Assembly: GCF_943737005.1 (NCBI RefSeq)
Contig: NZ_CALSFU010000002.1
Span: 124,001 to 188,000 of the forward strand
Source of the DNA: Achromobacter sp. Marseille-Q4962
Lineage (GTDB): Bacteria > Pseudomonadota > Gammaproteobacteria > Burkholderiales > Burkholderiaceae_B
Direction: 5' to 3'
Length of the DNA stretch: 64,000 bases
Below, one piece after another: positions 1 to 7,030 of the stretch. The first letter of the stretch is position 1. Each line of letters starts with the position of its first letter. Made by a program: the position numbers and the translations under genes. The notes beneath the pieces were generated by a model. That model worked only from the letters and a program-made list of their open reading frames with translations. It ran no database searches and was not told the origin of the DNA.

Positions 1-358
1 GGTTGAGCCGGATGCCCCGGACACCGGCGGCATGCATTGTTTCCAGCTCCGCGTCGGTTTCCGTGCCGTCGATGACGGCCACTCCGCGCGCCTGCCCGGC
101 CATCGCGGCCATGCCCGCAAGCATGCAGCGGTTGTCGGCGCCGTAGGTGGAGGGTGTCACCAGGACGGCGCGCTGCATGCCCAGCAGGCGCTGCAATGCG
201 CGGTACTGTCCGGCATCCGCATCGGGCGGCCGCAGCGCCGCGCCGGGGGCGGCGGGGCAGCGGGCGTCGTAGACATGGATGTGGCAATCGCATGCGCCGG
301 GCGGCATGGCGACGGCCGGCGGCGCGCTGCTAGCCGAGAAGGCGAACGTTGCGGTCAT
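1..358 (-). CDS. Amidohydrolase-2 family (TIM-barrel) hydrolase, N-terminal part only
   Basis: The gene starts at 358 and runs off the left edge, so only about 119 N-terminal residues are visible. After a short Ala/Pro-rich start comes DCHIHVYD, the metal-binding H-x-H of the first strand of amidohydrolase-2 barrels. The next visible blocks, around LVTPSTYGADNR and AGVRGIRLN, are typical of 2-pyrone-4,6-dicarboxylate lactonase-like and related dicarboxylate lactone hydrolases. It lies 23 bp downstream of a Bug gene on the same strand, so the pair probably forms an operon for uptake and hydrolysis of an organic acid or lactone. The substrate cannot be decided from this fragment. Confidence 0.75.
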   Translation of the reverse strand, partial: MTATFAFSASSAPPAVAMPPGACDCHIHVYDARCPAAPGAALRPPDADAGQYRALQRLLGMQRAVLVTPSTYGADNRCMLAGMAAMAGQARGVAVIDGTETDAELETMHAAGVRGIRLN

Positions 359-381
359 CGGTGTGGGTCCGGCCGGGCGGC

Positions 382-1350
382 TTACTCGACGTGCGCGCCC
401 GAGTCCTTGACGATCTTGCCCCAGCGGATGCGGTCGTCGTGGATCAATTGGGCAAACTGCGCCGGCGTGCTGGTCAGCGCGCGGGCTCCCTGCTCGCGGT
501 ACTTGGCGGCGAGGTCGGGCGTCTCCAGCGCCTTGTTGAATTCGGCGTTGAGCCGTTGCACGATGTCCTTGGGCACGCCGGCCGGCGCCGCGAGCCCGAA
601 CCAGGTCACGGCCTCGAAGCCCGGATAGCCGCGCTCGCCGATGGTGGGCACGTCCGGCAGGTCGGGCGCGCGCTCGGCGGAGGTGACGGCCAGCGCCCGC
701 ATCTTGCCGTTGCGCACATGGCCGATCAGCGTGGGCACGGACGACAGATACATGTCGATCTGGCCGCCGATCAGGTCGTTGGCGGCCTGGGCGGCGCCCT
801 TGTACGGAATGTGCGTCAGTTTGATGCCGGCCGCATTCTGCAACTGCACCGCGGCCAGGTGCGCAACCGTGCCGTTGCCCGAACTGGCGAAGTTCAGCGC
901 GCCGGGATGGGCCTTGGCTTCCGCGATCATGTCGTCGAAGGTCTTGAGGCGGGAATTGGCCGGCACCACGAGCACCAGCGGCGCATCGGCCACGAGGCCG
1001 ATCGCGGTCAGGTCTTTTTCGGGGTCGTAGGGCAGCCGGGGGTACAGCGTGGGGTTGATCGCCAGATTGCTGGTCTGGCCGAGCACCAGCGTGTAGCCGT
1101 CCGGCTCGGACTTGGCGGCGGCGTCCACGCCGATATTGCCGCCCGAGCCCGGCCGGTTTTCCGTCACGATGTTCCAGCCGGTGTCGGCCGCCACCTTGAC
1201 GGCGGCCTCGCGGGCCAGGACGTCGGTGCCGCCGCCGGGCGGGAAGGGCACGATCAGGCGGATGGGTTTGGCGGGATACGCCTGGGCCAGGCAGAGGCCG
1301 CTGGCCAGGGCCAGGGCCAGGCCGGACAGGACGCGCGCGATCAGCTTCAT
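382..1350 (-). CDS. Bug/TctC-family periplasmic solute-binding protein
   Basis: This 322-residue protein is a tripartite tricarboxylate receptor-like periplasmic binding protein. The ATG at 1350 is chosen because GGAGACAACC precedes it and MKLIARVLSGLALALASG then forms a clean Sec signal peptide ending near AQA-YP. Family marks follow in order: KPIRLIVPFPPGGGTDVLAR, ENRPGSGGNIG, PDGYTL, HIPYKG, DLIGGQIDMY and LPDVPTIGE. No TctA/TctB membrane partner is nearby, as is usual for Bug genes. It is divergent from an IclR gene with a palindrome between them, so IclR control is likely. The ligand is probably a carboxylate and is otherwise unknown. Confidence 0.93.
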   Translation of the reverse strand: MKLIARVLSGLALALASGLCLAQAYPAKPIRLIVPFPPGGGTDVLAREAAVKVAADTGWNIVTENRPGSGGNIGVDAAAKSEPDGYTLVLGQTSNLAINPTLYPRLPYDPEKDLTAIGLVADAPLVLVVPANSRLKTFDDMIAEAKAHPGALNFASSGNGTVAHLAAVQLQNAAGIKLTHIPYKGAAQAANDLIGGQIDMYLSSVPTLIGHVRNGKMRALAVTSAERAPDLPDVPTIGERGYPGFEAVTWFGLAAPAGVPKDIVQRLNAEFNKALETPDLAAKYREQGARALTSTPAQFAQLIHDDRIRWGKIVKDSGAHVE

Positions 1351-1409
1351 GGTTGTCTCCGATGATTGTTCTGGTCCGCGCATTGTGGATGTGTGTTCCG
1401 TCTAATACA

Positions 1410-1423
1410 ATACGAGTTCGTAT
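1410..1423. promoter_or_regulatory. Palindromic operator candidate between Bug gene and iclR-type gene
   Basis: The sequence ATACGA-GT-TCGTAT is a perfect 6-bp inverted repeat with a 2-bp spacer. It lies in the 93-bp divergent gap, 20 bp before the regulator's ATG and 59 bp before the Bug start. IclR-family regulators often bind such short palindromes and repress their own gene. Its use as the binding site is inferred from position and symmetry. Confidence 0.55.
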
Positions 1424-1443
1424 AGCGAAACGTGTTGCGTACA

Positions 1444-2181
1444 ATGGACGAAAACAAAGACCACGATCCGGCCGATGCCGGCGCAGAGGAAGGCGTCGTC
1501 GCGGTGCGGCGCGCCATGCGCATCCTGGAGGCATTCGGTGTGGAGGATTCGCACCTGTCGCTCGCGGAGCTGAGCCGGCGCACCGGATGCCACCGCTCCA
1601 CGGTGCTGCGCCTGGCCCGCACGCTGGCGCTGGACGACTATCTGGCGCAGCGGCCCGACGGCACTTGGCGGCTGGCGCGCGCGGCCGGCTGGCTCGGCGC
1701 CTGCTACCAGGCAACGTTCAATGTGCTGGAGGTGGTGCAGCCGGTGCTGCGCGAGCTATCGGCCGCTACTGGAGAAAGCGCCACGTTCTATGTGCGCGAG
1801 GGCGGCCAGCGCATCTGCGTGGCGCGGGTCGAGGGCCCGAAGTCCATCCGGCACCATGTGCGCGTCGGCGCCGCCCTGCCGCTGGCCCTGGGAAGCCCCG
1901 GGCGCGTGCTGCTGGCGTTTTCCGGCGAGCCGGGCGAGCCCTATGAGTCGATCCGGCGGACCGGATACATGATGTCGCTGGGCGAGCGCGACGCCGAAGT
2001 CTCGAGCATTTCCGCGCCGGTGTACGGCATCAACTGGACGCTGCAAGGCGCGATCTGCATCTCCGGCCCCCTGTCGCGCCTGACCGAGCAGGTTCTGCTG
2101 GGCCACAAGGAAGAGATATTGTCGGCCGCCAGCCGCCTGTCGCGCGCCATGATGGGCGCGCGGCAGGGTCAGCCGCGCTAA
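1444..2181 (+). CDS. IclR-family transcriptional regulator
   Basis: This is a 245-residue regulator if it starts at the ATG at 1444. A GTG 12 bp upstream is possible but has no better ribosome site. Residues about 15-75 form the winged helix-turn-helix (AVRRAMRILEAF, LSLAELSRRTGCHRSTVLRL). The rest is the IclR effector domain, with blocks such as GESATFYVREGGQRICVARVEG and ALPLALGSPGRVLLAF. It probably controls the divergent Bug-amidohydrolase pair and itself through the palindrome just upstream. Its stop codon overlaps that of the convergent gene at 2178. Confidence 0.93.
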   Translation: MDENKDHDPADAGAEEGVVAVRRAMRILEAFGVEDSHLSLAELSRRTGCHRSTVLRLARTLALDDYLAQRPDGTWRLARAAGWLGACYQATFNVLEVVQPVLRELSAATGESATFYVREGGQRICVARVEGPKSIRHHVRVGAALPLALGSPGRVLLAFSGEPGEPYESIRRTGYMMSLGERDAEVSSISAPVYGINWTLQGAICISGPLSRLTEQVLLGHKEEILSAASRLSRAMMGARQGQPR

Positions 2182-2936
2182 CCGCCGACTGCCTGCGCGC
2201 TGCCGGCGCCGGCGGCCCCGGCGAGGCCGGCATGAACCGTGGCGCCCAGAGCCGCGCCGTGGATGGCCAGGTGGGCGCCCAGCTGGATGGCCTGGAGCAA
2301 TTCGGCCCGGTTCGCTCCCAGGGCCAGGCCCTCGGCGATGAGCGTGCGCGTGGCGGCCATGTCGCCGTGCGTGAAGCAGGCGTGCAGGGCCAGGCGCACC
2401 AGCAGGCGTTCCGCATGGCTCAGGCCGTTCGCAGGCGCGCCCTGCTCGGCGAAGTCCAGCAGTACGGCGACGTAGCCGGGGTCCAGCGCGGCCAGGCGCA
2501 GCAAGCTTGCGGCCTGTTCGGGCCGGAGTTTCCCGATGCGCGCGCGCAGCGCGCGCGGAATGTCCGGGCAGGAGGGCGGCGCGGCCGCATGCAGCAGGTC
2601 GGCGGCCTGGAGCACGGCGCTCACTCCCTGCAGCGTCACGAGGTGCAGCACGTCGAATATGTCGGCGTCGCTGGCGCCGGCCTGCCGGGCAAGCCGCATG
2701 TGGGTGGCGAGCCCCGCTTCATGAAGATGGGTGGCCGACGCGTCGAGCGCGATGTACAGCAGCTCCACCATGCGCGGGCTGAGCGGTCCGGTTTGCGCCG
2801 GGTAGCCCGCATAGTCGGCGTAGCGGGCCAGGAAGTCCGGATTGGCGCGCAAGAGGGCTTCGGTCCAGGGACGCCAGTAGCCGCGCGCGGCGATGAAGCG
2901 CGCCTTGATGGCGTCGGTATCGGTCACGGGTTGCAT
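2178..2936 (-). CDS. Carboxymuconolactone decarboxylase/AhpD-like protein
   Basis: This 252-residue protein begins MQPVTDTDAIKARF. The ATG at 2936 overlaps the end of the preceding SDR gene by 13 bp. Residues about 50-120 carry an AhpD/CMD-like helical unit (TGPLSPRMVELLYIALDASATHLHEAGLATH in part). A second similar unit lies near residues 170-235 (GLSHAERLLVRLALHACFTHGD). Two CMD-like repeats suggest an internal duplication. No clear C-x-x-C peroxidase motif is visible, so a decarboxylase-like or structural role is more likely than peroxiredoxin reductase. It is the last gene of the acyl-CoA operon and abuts the convergent IclR gene. Confidence 0.8.
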   Translation of the reverse strand: MQPVTDTDAIKARFIAARGYWRPWTEALLRANPDFLARYADYAGYPAQTGPLSPRMVELLYIALDASATHLHEAGLATHMRLARQAGASDADIFDVLHLVTLQGVSAVLQAADLLHAAAPPSCPDIPRALRARIGKLRPEQAASLLRLAALDPGYVAVLLDFAEQGAPANGLSHAERLLVRLALHACFTHGDMAATRTLIAEGLALGANRAELLQAIQLGAHLAIHGAALGATVHAGLAGAAGAGSAQAVGG

Positions 2937-4108
2937 CGCAGCGTCTGTCCAGTCAGATATTGCGCCTGGGCGCCGGCCGCGAAACGCAGCAGCGGCGCCA
3001 GGGATTCGGCGGAGGTATCGGGGGCGACTTCCACGGCATTGACGCGCCGGGCGTCGGCGCCCCATTCGCAGGCCAGCGTGGCCACCAGCATGCGCAGGGC
3101 GGCGGACTCGCCGGCCGCCTCCCAGTCCGGCTTGTTTTCACGCGGCAAGAGCAGGGTCAGGCTGCCGGGGCCGTCATGCGCATGGCGGCGCGCCGCATCC
3201 AGCGCGGCGTCCAGCCGCTGCCCCACGGGACGGTCCAGCACGGTCGCGTCCGCGACGGCGGGATAGCCGTCGCTGCAGGGCTGCGGCTCGGGCAGGCCGA
3301 TCCAGGAACCGCGGATTCGGAGGTCCAGCGGGGCATCGCAGGACACCGGGGCGTGGCGGGAAGGCTGGCACGGCTGGCTGCCTCCGAAGACGGACGAGCC
3401 GCCGTCCACGGCAAGCAGGCCGCCGCCGATGGGACGGGCATGCGGGCCGGCCAGAAATGCGAGCGCGCAGGCCATTTCCTCGGGAGCGGCCATTCTGCCG
3501 AGCGGAATCTTCGCGACGGCGCGCGCCGGGTCGAGGCGGCCCGACTCGATCAGTCCGTTCACCAGTTCGGTCCGGACGAAACCGGGGCACAGCACCGTCA
3601 TGACATATTCGGGATGGGCACGCGCCAGTGCGCGCGTCTGGGCGATGAGCCCTGCCTTGCTCGGGCTGTAGGCGCCGCGCCAGGGGATGGCGTGCAGGCC
3701 GGCGCCGGACGCCACGTTGACGATGCGCGCGCCGCGGACCAGGCGGCCGCGCAGGGCGTGCAGGAGCCGCGCCGGCGCGCGCAGGTTCAGGTCGAGCAGG
3801 CGTTGCCAGTCGCCGGGCGCGATGTCCGTGGCGGGACGGTTGCCGCGTTCCGTCATGCCGGCGTTGTTGATGAGCGCGTCCAGGCGGGGCAGTTCGTCGG
3901 CCAGGGCCGCGATCCGGGTCGCGTCGGCGAGGTCCGCGACGCAGGCCAGATGCCCGCCCTGCGCGGAGGGCGGCAGCGCGGCGCGCAAGGCTTCCAAGGC
4001 CGGCGCGTCGCGGTCCAGCAGCACGCAGCGCCAGCCTTGCCGCGCCAGGCGCCAGGCGGCGGCGCGGCCAATGCCGCTGGCCGCGCCCGTCAGCAGCACC
4101 GTGTCCAT
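2924..4108 (-). CDS. Short-chain dehydrogenase fused to a degenerate second SDR segment
   Basis: This 394-residue protein is far longer than a usual 250-residue SDR. Residues 1 to about 242 are a complete SDR: TGAASGIG nucleotide site, NNAG, the serine strand NVASGAG and catalytic YSPSK. The last 150 residues resemble only the back half of another SDR (TLACEWGADARRVNAVEV and AQYLTGQTL). That part lacks the glycine-rich site, and its YxxxK position reads WEAAG. It starts at a TGATG overlap with the upstream SDR. It probably oxidises or reduces a hydroxyacyl or ketoacyl intermediate; the tail may serve in oligomerisation. Confidence 0.87.
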   Translation of the reverse strand: MDTVLLTGAASGIGRAAAWRLARQGWRCVLLDRDAPALEALRAALPPSAQGGHLACVADLADATRIAALADELPRLDALINNAGMTERGNRPATDIAPGDWQRLLDLNLRAPARLLHALRGRLVRGARIVNVASGAGLHAIPWRGAYSPSKAGLIAQTRALARAHPEYVMTVLCPGFVRTELVNGLIESGRLDPARAVAKIPLGRMAAPEEMACALAFLAGPHARPIGGGLLAVDGGSSVFGGSQPCQPSRHAPVSCDAPLDLRIRGSWIGLPEPQPCSDGYPAVADATVLDRPVGQRLDAALDAARRHAHDGPGSLTLLLPRENKPDWEAAGESAALRMLVATLACEWGADARRVNAVEVAPDTSAESLAPLLRFAAGAQAQYLTGQTLRCNP

Positions 4109-4866
4109 CAGAGCGTGGTGAAGGTAATGCCGCCGTCCACCACCAGGGCCTGGGCCGTGATGAAACGGGCCTCGTCGCTGGCCAGGAAAGCGATGGCGCC
4201 GGCCACGTCGTCCACCGTGCCCAGGCGGCCCATGGGCGTGCTCGCGATGCGCCGGGCGTCGCGTTCGGCGTTGCGGTTGCGCTGGGTGCCTTCGGTGGGC
4301 ACGGCCGAAGGGCATACGGCGTTGACGCGGATGCCGCGCGCGCCCAGTTCGGCCGCGGCCGCGCGGGTGATGCCGAGAACGCCGGCCTTGATGCCGGAGT
4401 AGACCACCGATCCGGGCGCGGATTTGAGGGCGGCGGTGGAGGCGACGTTGACGATGGCGCCGCCGCGCTCGCCGTCCATGGCCTCGGCGGCGGCCTGCAT
4501 GCCCCAGACCACCGCCTTGAAACCGATGTCCAGCATGCGGTCCAGGGTCTCGGGCATGATGTCGGGCACGTGCTGGTAGCGCACCCACGCCGCGTTGTTG
4601 ACCAGGATGTCGAAGCGCGAGCCGTGCTCGGCGGCCTGGCGCACGGCCTGCGCAATGCCTTCGCGCGTCGCCACGTTCCGCACCACGGGAAACGCCTTGC
4701 CGCCCGCGGCCTCGATGGCGGCCACGGCGTCGTCCACCAGTTCCTGCTTTAAATCATTGACGCCCACGATGGCGCCGCGCGCGGCGAGCTGGCGGGCCGT
4801 GGCCCGGCCGATGCCGGCGCCCGCGCCGGTGACGAGCGCCACGCGCCCGGCGAGATCTTGTTGCAT
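4108..4866 (-). CDS. Short-chain dehydrogenase/reductase (FabG-like)
   Basis: This is a 252-residue classical SDR. It shows TGAGAGIG near residues 14-21 for NAD(P), NNAAW in place of NNAG, the serine region NVASTAAL, catalytic YSGIK and the C-terminal DGGITF. It most likely acts as a 3-hydroxyacyl-CoA or related alcohol dehydrogenase in the same pathway as the hydratase and acyl-CoA dehydrogenases upstream. The gap to the preceding dehydrogenase is 9 bp and it overlaps the next SDR by one base. The coenzyme cannot be settled by reading alone. Confidence 0.9.
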   Translation of the reverse strand: MQQDLAGRVALVTGAGAGIGRATARQLAARGAIVGVNDLKQELVDDAVAAIEAAGGKAFPVVRNVATREGIAQAVRQAAEHGSRFDILVNNAAWVRYQHVPDIMPETLDRMLDIGFKAVVWGMQAAAEAMDGERGGAIVNVASTAALKSAPGSVVYSGIKAGVLGITRAAAAELGARGIRVNAVCPSAVPTEGTQRNRNAERDARRIASTPMGRLGTVDDVAGAIAFLASDEARFITAQALVVDGGITFTTL

Positions 4867-4875
4867 AGTCGTTTC

Positions 4876-5820
4876 CTACACCGATTCAATGAAGGCGCGC
4901 CCCGTTTCGCGAGACAGGCCGCCGAAGGCCGCGTCCAGCCTGCGCACCGCGCGCAGCGCGCGGTGCAGCGGCAATTCCCAGGTAAAGCCCATGCCGCCGT
5001 GCAGATGGATGGCTTTCTCGATGACGAAGGCGGCATTCGCGATGGCGCCGGCCAGCGCGGGACGCGGGTCGCGCGGCGCGCCGTATTCATCGGGCCGTAT
5101 GGCGCGGCGGATGGCCGCGCTGGACACTTCCTGCAACAGGCGCATGCGCGCCAGCAGATGGCGGACCGCCTGCTTGGCCGACAATGGCCGGCCGAACTGC
5201 ACGCGCGTGGCCATATAGCTCGCCGCCGCCTGCAGCGCGCCTTCGGCCGCGCCGTTGGCGAATTCGGCCAGCAGCAGCCGGGCCTGGCGCTGCAGCGCGT
5301 CCCAGGCCGACGTATCCAGGCGCGCCAGCACGGGCGCGTGCCGCAAATCGAGCCAGACCTGCGGGCAGTCCGGGTCCAGCGCGGCCTGCACTTCGCGCGG
5401 CGACCCGGCGGCATCCACGAGCGCGGCGCCTTCGGCATCGGCCGCGAGCACCCAGTCGGCCGGGCCGTGGTCCAGCCGGACCCAGCCATCCGGCAGCCGG
5501 CCCTGCCATGCGATGCCGGCCAGGCGCTCGCCCGAGGCCAGCGCCGCGGCCTGCGGCGTGTCCGCCAAGGCATGGGCGGCGACGATCTGCTCGGCCAGCG
5601 GCAGGGGCAGGCGCAGCCGTCCCGCGGCATGGACGATGGGCAGCGCAAAGCGCAGGTCCAGGCCCAGCCCGCCGTCGTCCTCGGCGGCCATCACGCCGCA
5701 CAGGCCGGCACGCGCCAGCACGGCCGCCATGTCGTGCACGTCCTGGCGGGTCAGCGCGTCCATGATGGCCGCTTCGGCGGCCTGGGCGAATTCCTCGGGC
5801 TGCAGTGCGTCGCTGCTCAT
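4876..5820 (-). CDS. Acyl-CoA dehydrogenase-like protein, short form
   Basis: At 314 residues it is shorter than the usual 380-400. The C-terminal flavin-domain region is clear: ATRVQFGRPLSAKQAVRHLLA and IHLHGGMGFTWELPLHRALR. The N-terminal and middle domains are divergent and lack a clean substrate-loop signature. Such short, divergent subunits often pair with a full-length partner as heteromeric acyl-CoA dehydrogenases, known for steroid side-chain and similar enzymes. The gene overlaps its full-length partner by ATGA at 5817-5820, which fits an alpha/beta complex. Confidence 0.87.
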   Translation of the reverse strand: MSSDALQPEEFAQAAEAAIMDALTRQDVHDMAAVLARAGLCGVMAAEDDGGLGLDLRFALPIVHAAGRLRLPLPLAEQIVAAHALADTPQAAALASGERLAGIAWQGRLPDGWVRLDHGPADWVLAADAEGAALVDAAGSPREVQAALDPDCPQVWLDLRHAPVLARLDTSAWDALQRQARLLLAEFANGAAEGALQAAASYMATRVQFGRPLSAKQAVRHLLARMRLLQEVSSAAIRRAIRPDEYGAPRDPRPALAGAIANAAFVIEKAIHLHGGMGFTWELPLHRALRAVRRLDAAFGGLSRETGRAFIESV

Positions 5821-7022
5821 GTCAGATCCTTGGGAAGATTCATGATGCGCTGCGCGATGACGTCGAGCTGCACTTCGGTGGTGCCTGCGTAGATCGTCTC
5901 GGCGCGCGCGAATAAGTAGGCGTTGGTGCAGGCCTGCCGGGCGCGGCGCGCCAGCGGGCTGGATTGCGGACCAACCTGCGAAAGCAGCGAGAGGGCGAGC
6001 CCGGCGAAAGCCTGATGGCATTCCGACCAGTAGAGCTTGGTGAGCGAGCCGCGCGCGCCGATGGCCTCGCCGCGCATCATGCGCTCGACCGTCAGCTCCA
6101 CCAGGCCTTTCAAGCCGTCGATCTCCGAGGCCAGTTCGCCGACGCGGCGCTGCACGCCGCCGTCTTCCAGGGCGGGAGCGAGCCGGGCATCGGATTTGCA
6201 CGCCGCGATAAGCTGGCGCAGCTCGCACTCGAAGCGCCAGGGACGGTACATGCGGTTGGTGGCCCGTTCGATGGAGAGCACCCGGATGGCGGCGCTCCAG
6301 CCCTCGTCCGGCGCGCCCAGGCGCGCGCTGTCGGGAACCACGACGTCGTCGAAGAAGACCTCGGCGAAGGATTCCTTGCCGTCGATGGACTTGATGGGGG
6401 CGACGCGGATGCCCGGCGTGTCCATGGGCACGGCGAACATCAGCAGGCCGCGATGCCGGTCGGCCACCGTGCCGGTGCGGGTGAGCAGCAGGCAGTAGTG
6501 CGCCTTGGCCGCGCCGCTGGTCCAGATTTTCTGGCCATTGATGCGCCAATGGCCGCCTTCCCGCACGGCCCGGGTGCGCAGCCGCGCGAGGTCGGAGCCG
6601 GCGTCGGGTTCGGAAAACCCCTGGCACCAGTACTGGCGCATGGCCAGGATGGCGGGCAGGAACGCCTGCTTCTGCGCTTCGGTTCCGACCGCCATGATGA
6701 TGGGGCCGGCCAGCTCCTTGCCGATGGAGCTCACGCTCTCCGGCATGGGCAGCGCGCCGATTTCCTTGTTCACGGCCAGATGCTCGCGCAGCGTCAGTCC
6801 ATGGCCGCCATAAGGTTTGGGCCAGGTCATGCCCGCCAGGCCGGCCTGGTACATGGCGGCTTCCCATGCGCTGCTTTCGGCCAGCGTCGCGGGCCGCCAG
6901 TCCGGGCTGTCGGTCCGCATGAAACCGGGCAGATTGGCGCGCAGCCAGGTGCGCGCATGTTGGCGGTAAACCTCGGGCCCGGCGGCCGGGTCGGGGACCG
7001 CTACGTGATGGTCGAAGTGCAT
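5817..7022 (-). CDS. Acyl-CoA dehydrogenase, full length
   Basis: This 401-residue FAD enzyme shows the acyl-CoA dehydrogenase signatures. The middle domain has WCQGFSEPDAGSDLARLRT and the INGQKIWTSGA block. The C-terminal domain has a late FARAETIYAGTTEVQLDVIAQ segment, the usual end of the family. It would introduce an alpha-beta double bond into an acyl-CoA, passing electrons to ETF. It starts 8 bp after the acyl-CoA synthetase and overlaps the short dehydrogenase, so the two probably form one complex. The acyl substrate is unknown. Confidence 0.92.
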   Translation of the reverse strand: MHFDHHVAVPDPAAGPEVYRQHARTWLRANLPGFMRTDSPDWRPATLAESSAWEAAMYQAGLAGMTWPKPYGGHGLTLREHLAVNKEIGALPMPESVSSIGKELAGPIIMAVGTEAQKQAFLPAILAMRQYWCQGFSEPDAGSDLARLRTRAVREGGHWRINGQKIWTSGAAKAHYCLLLTRTGTVADRHRGLLMFAVPMDTPGIRVAPIKSIDGKESFAEVFFDDVVVPDSARLGAPDEGWSAAIRVLSIERATNRMYRPWRFECELRQLIAACKSDARLAPALEDGGVQRRVGELASEIDGLKGLVELTVERMMRGEAIGARGSLTKLYWSECHQAFAGLALSLLSQVGPQSSPLARRARQACTNAYLFARAETIYAGTTEVQLDVIAQRIMNLPKDLT

Positions 7023-7030
7023 GCCAGTCC

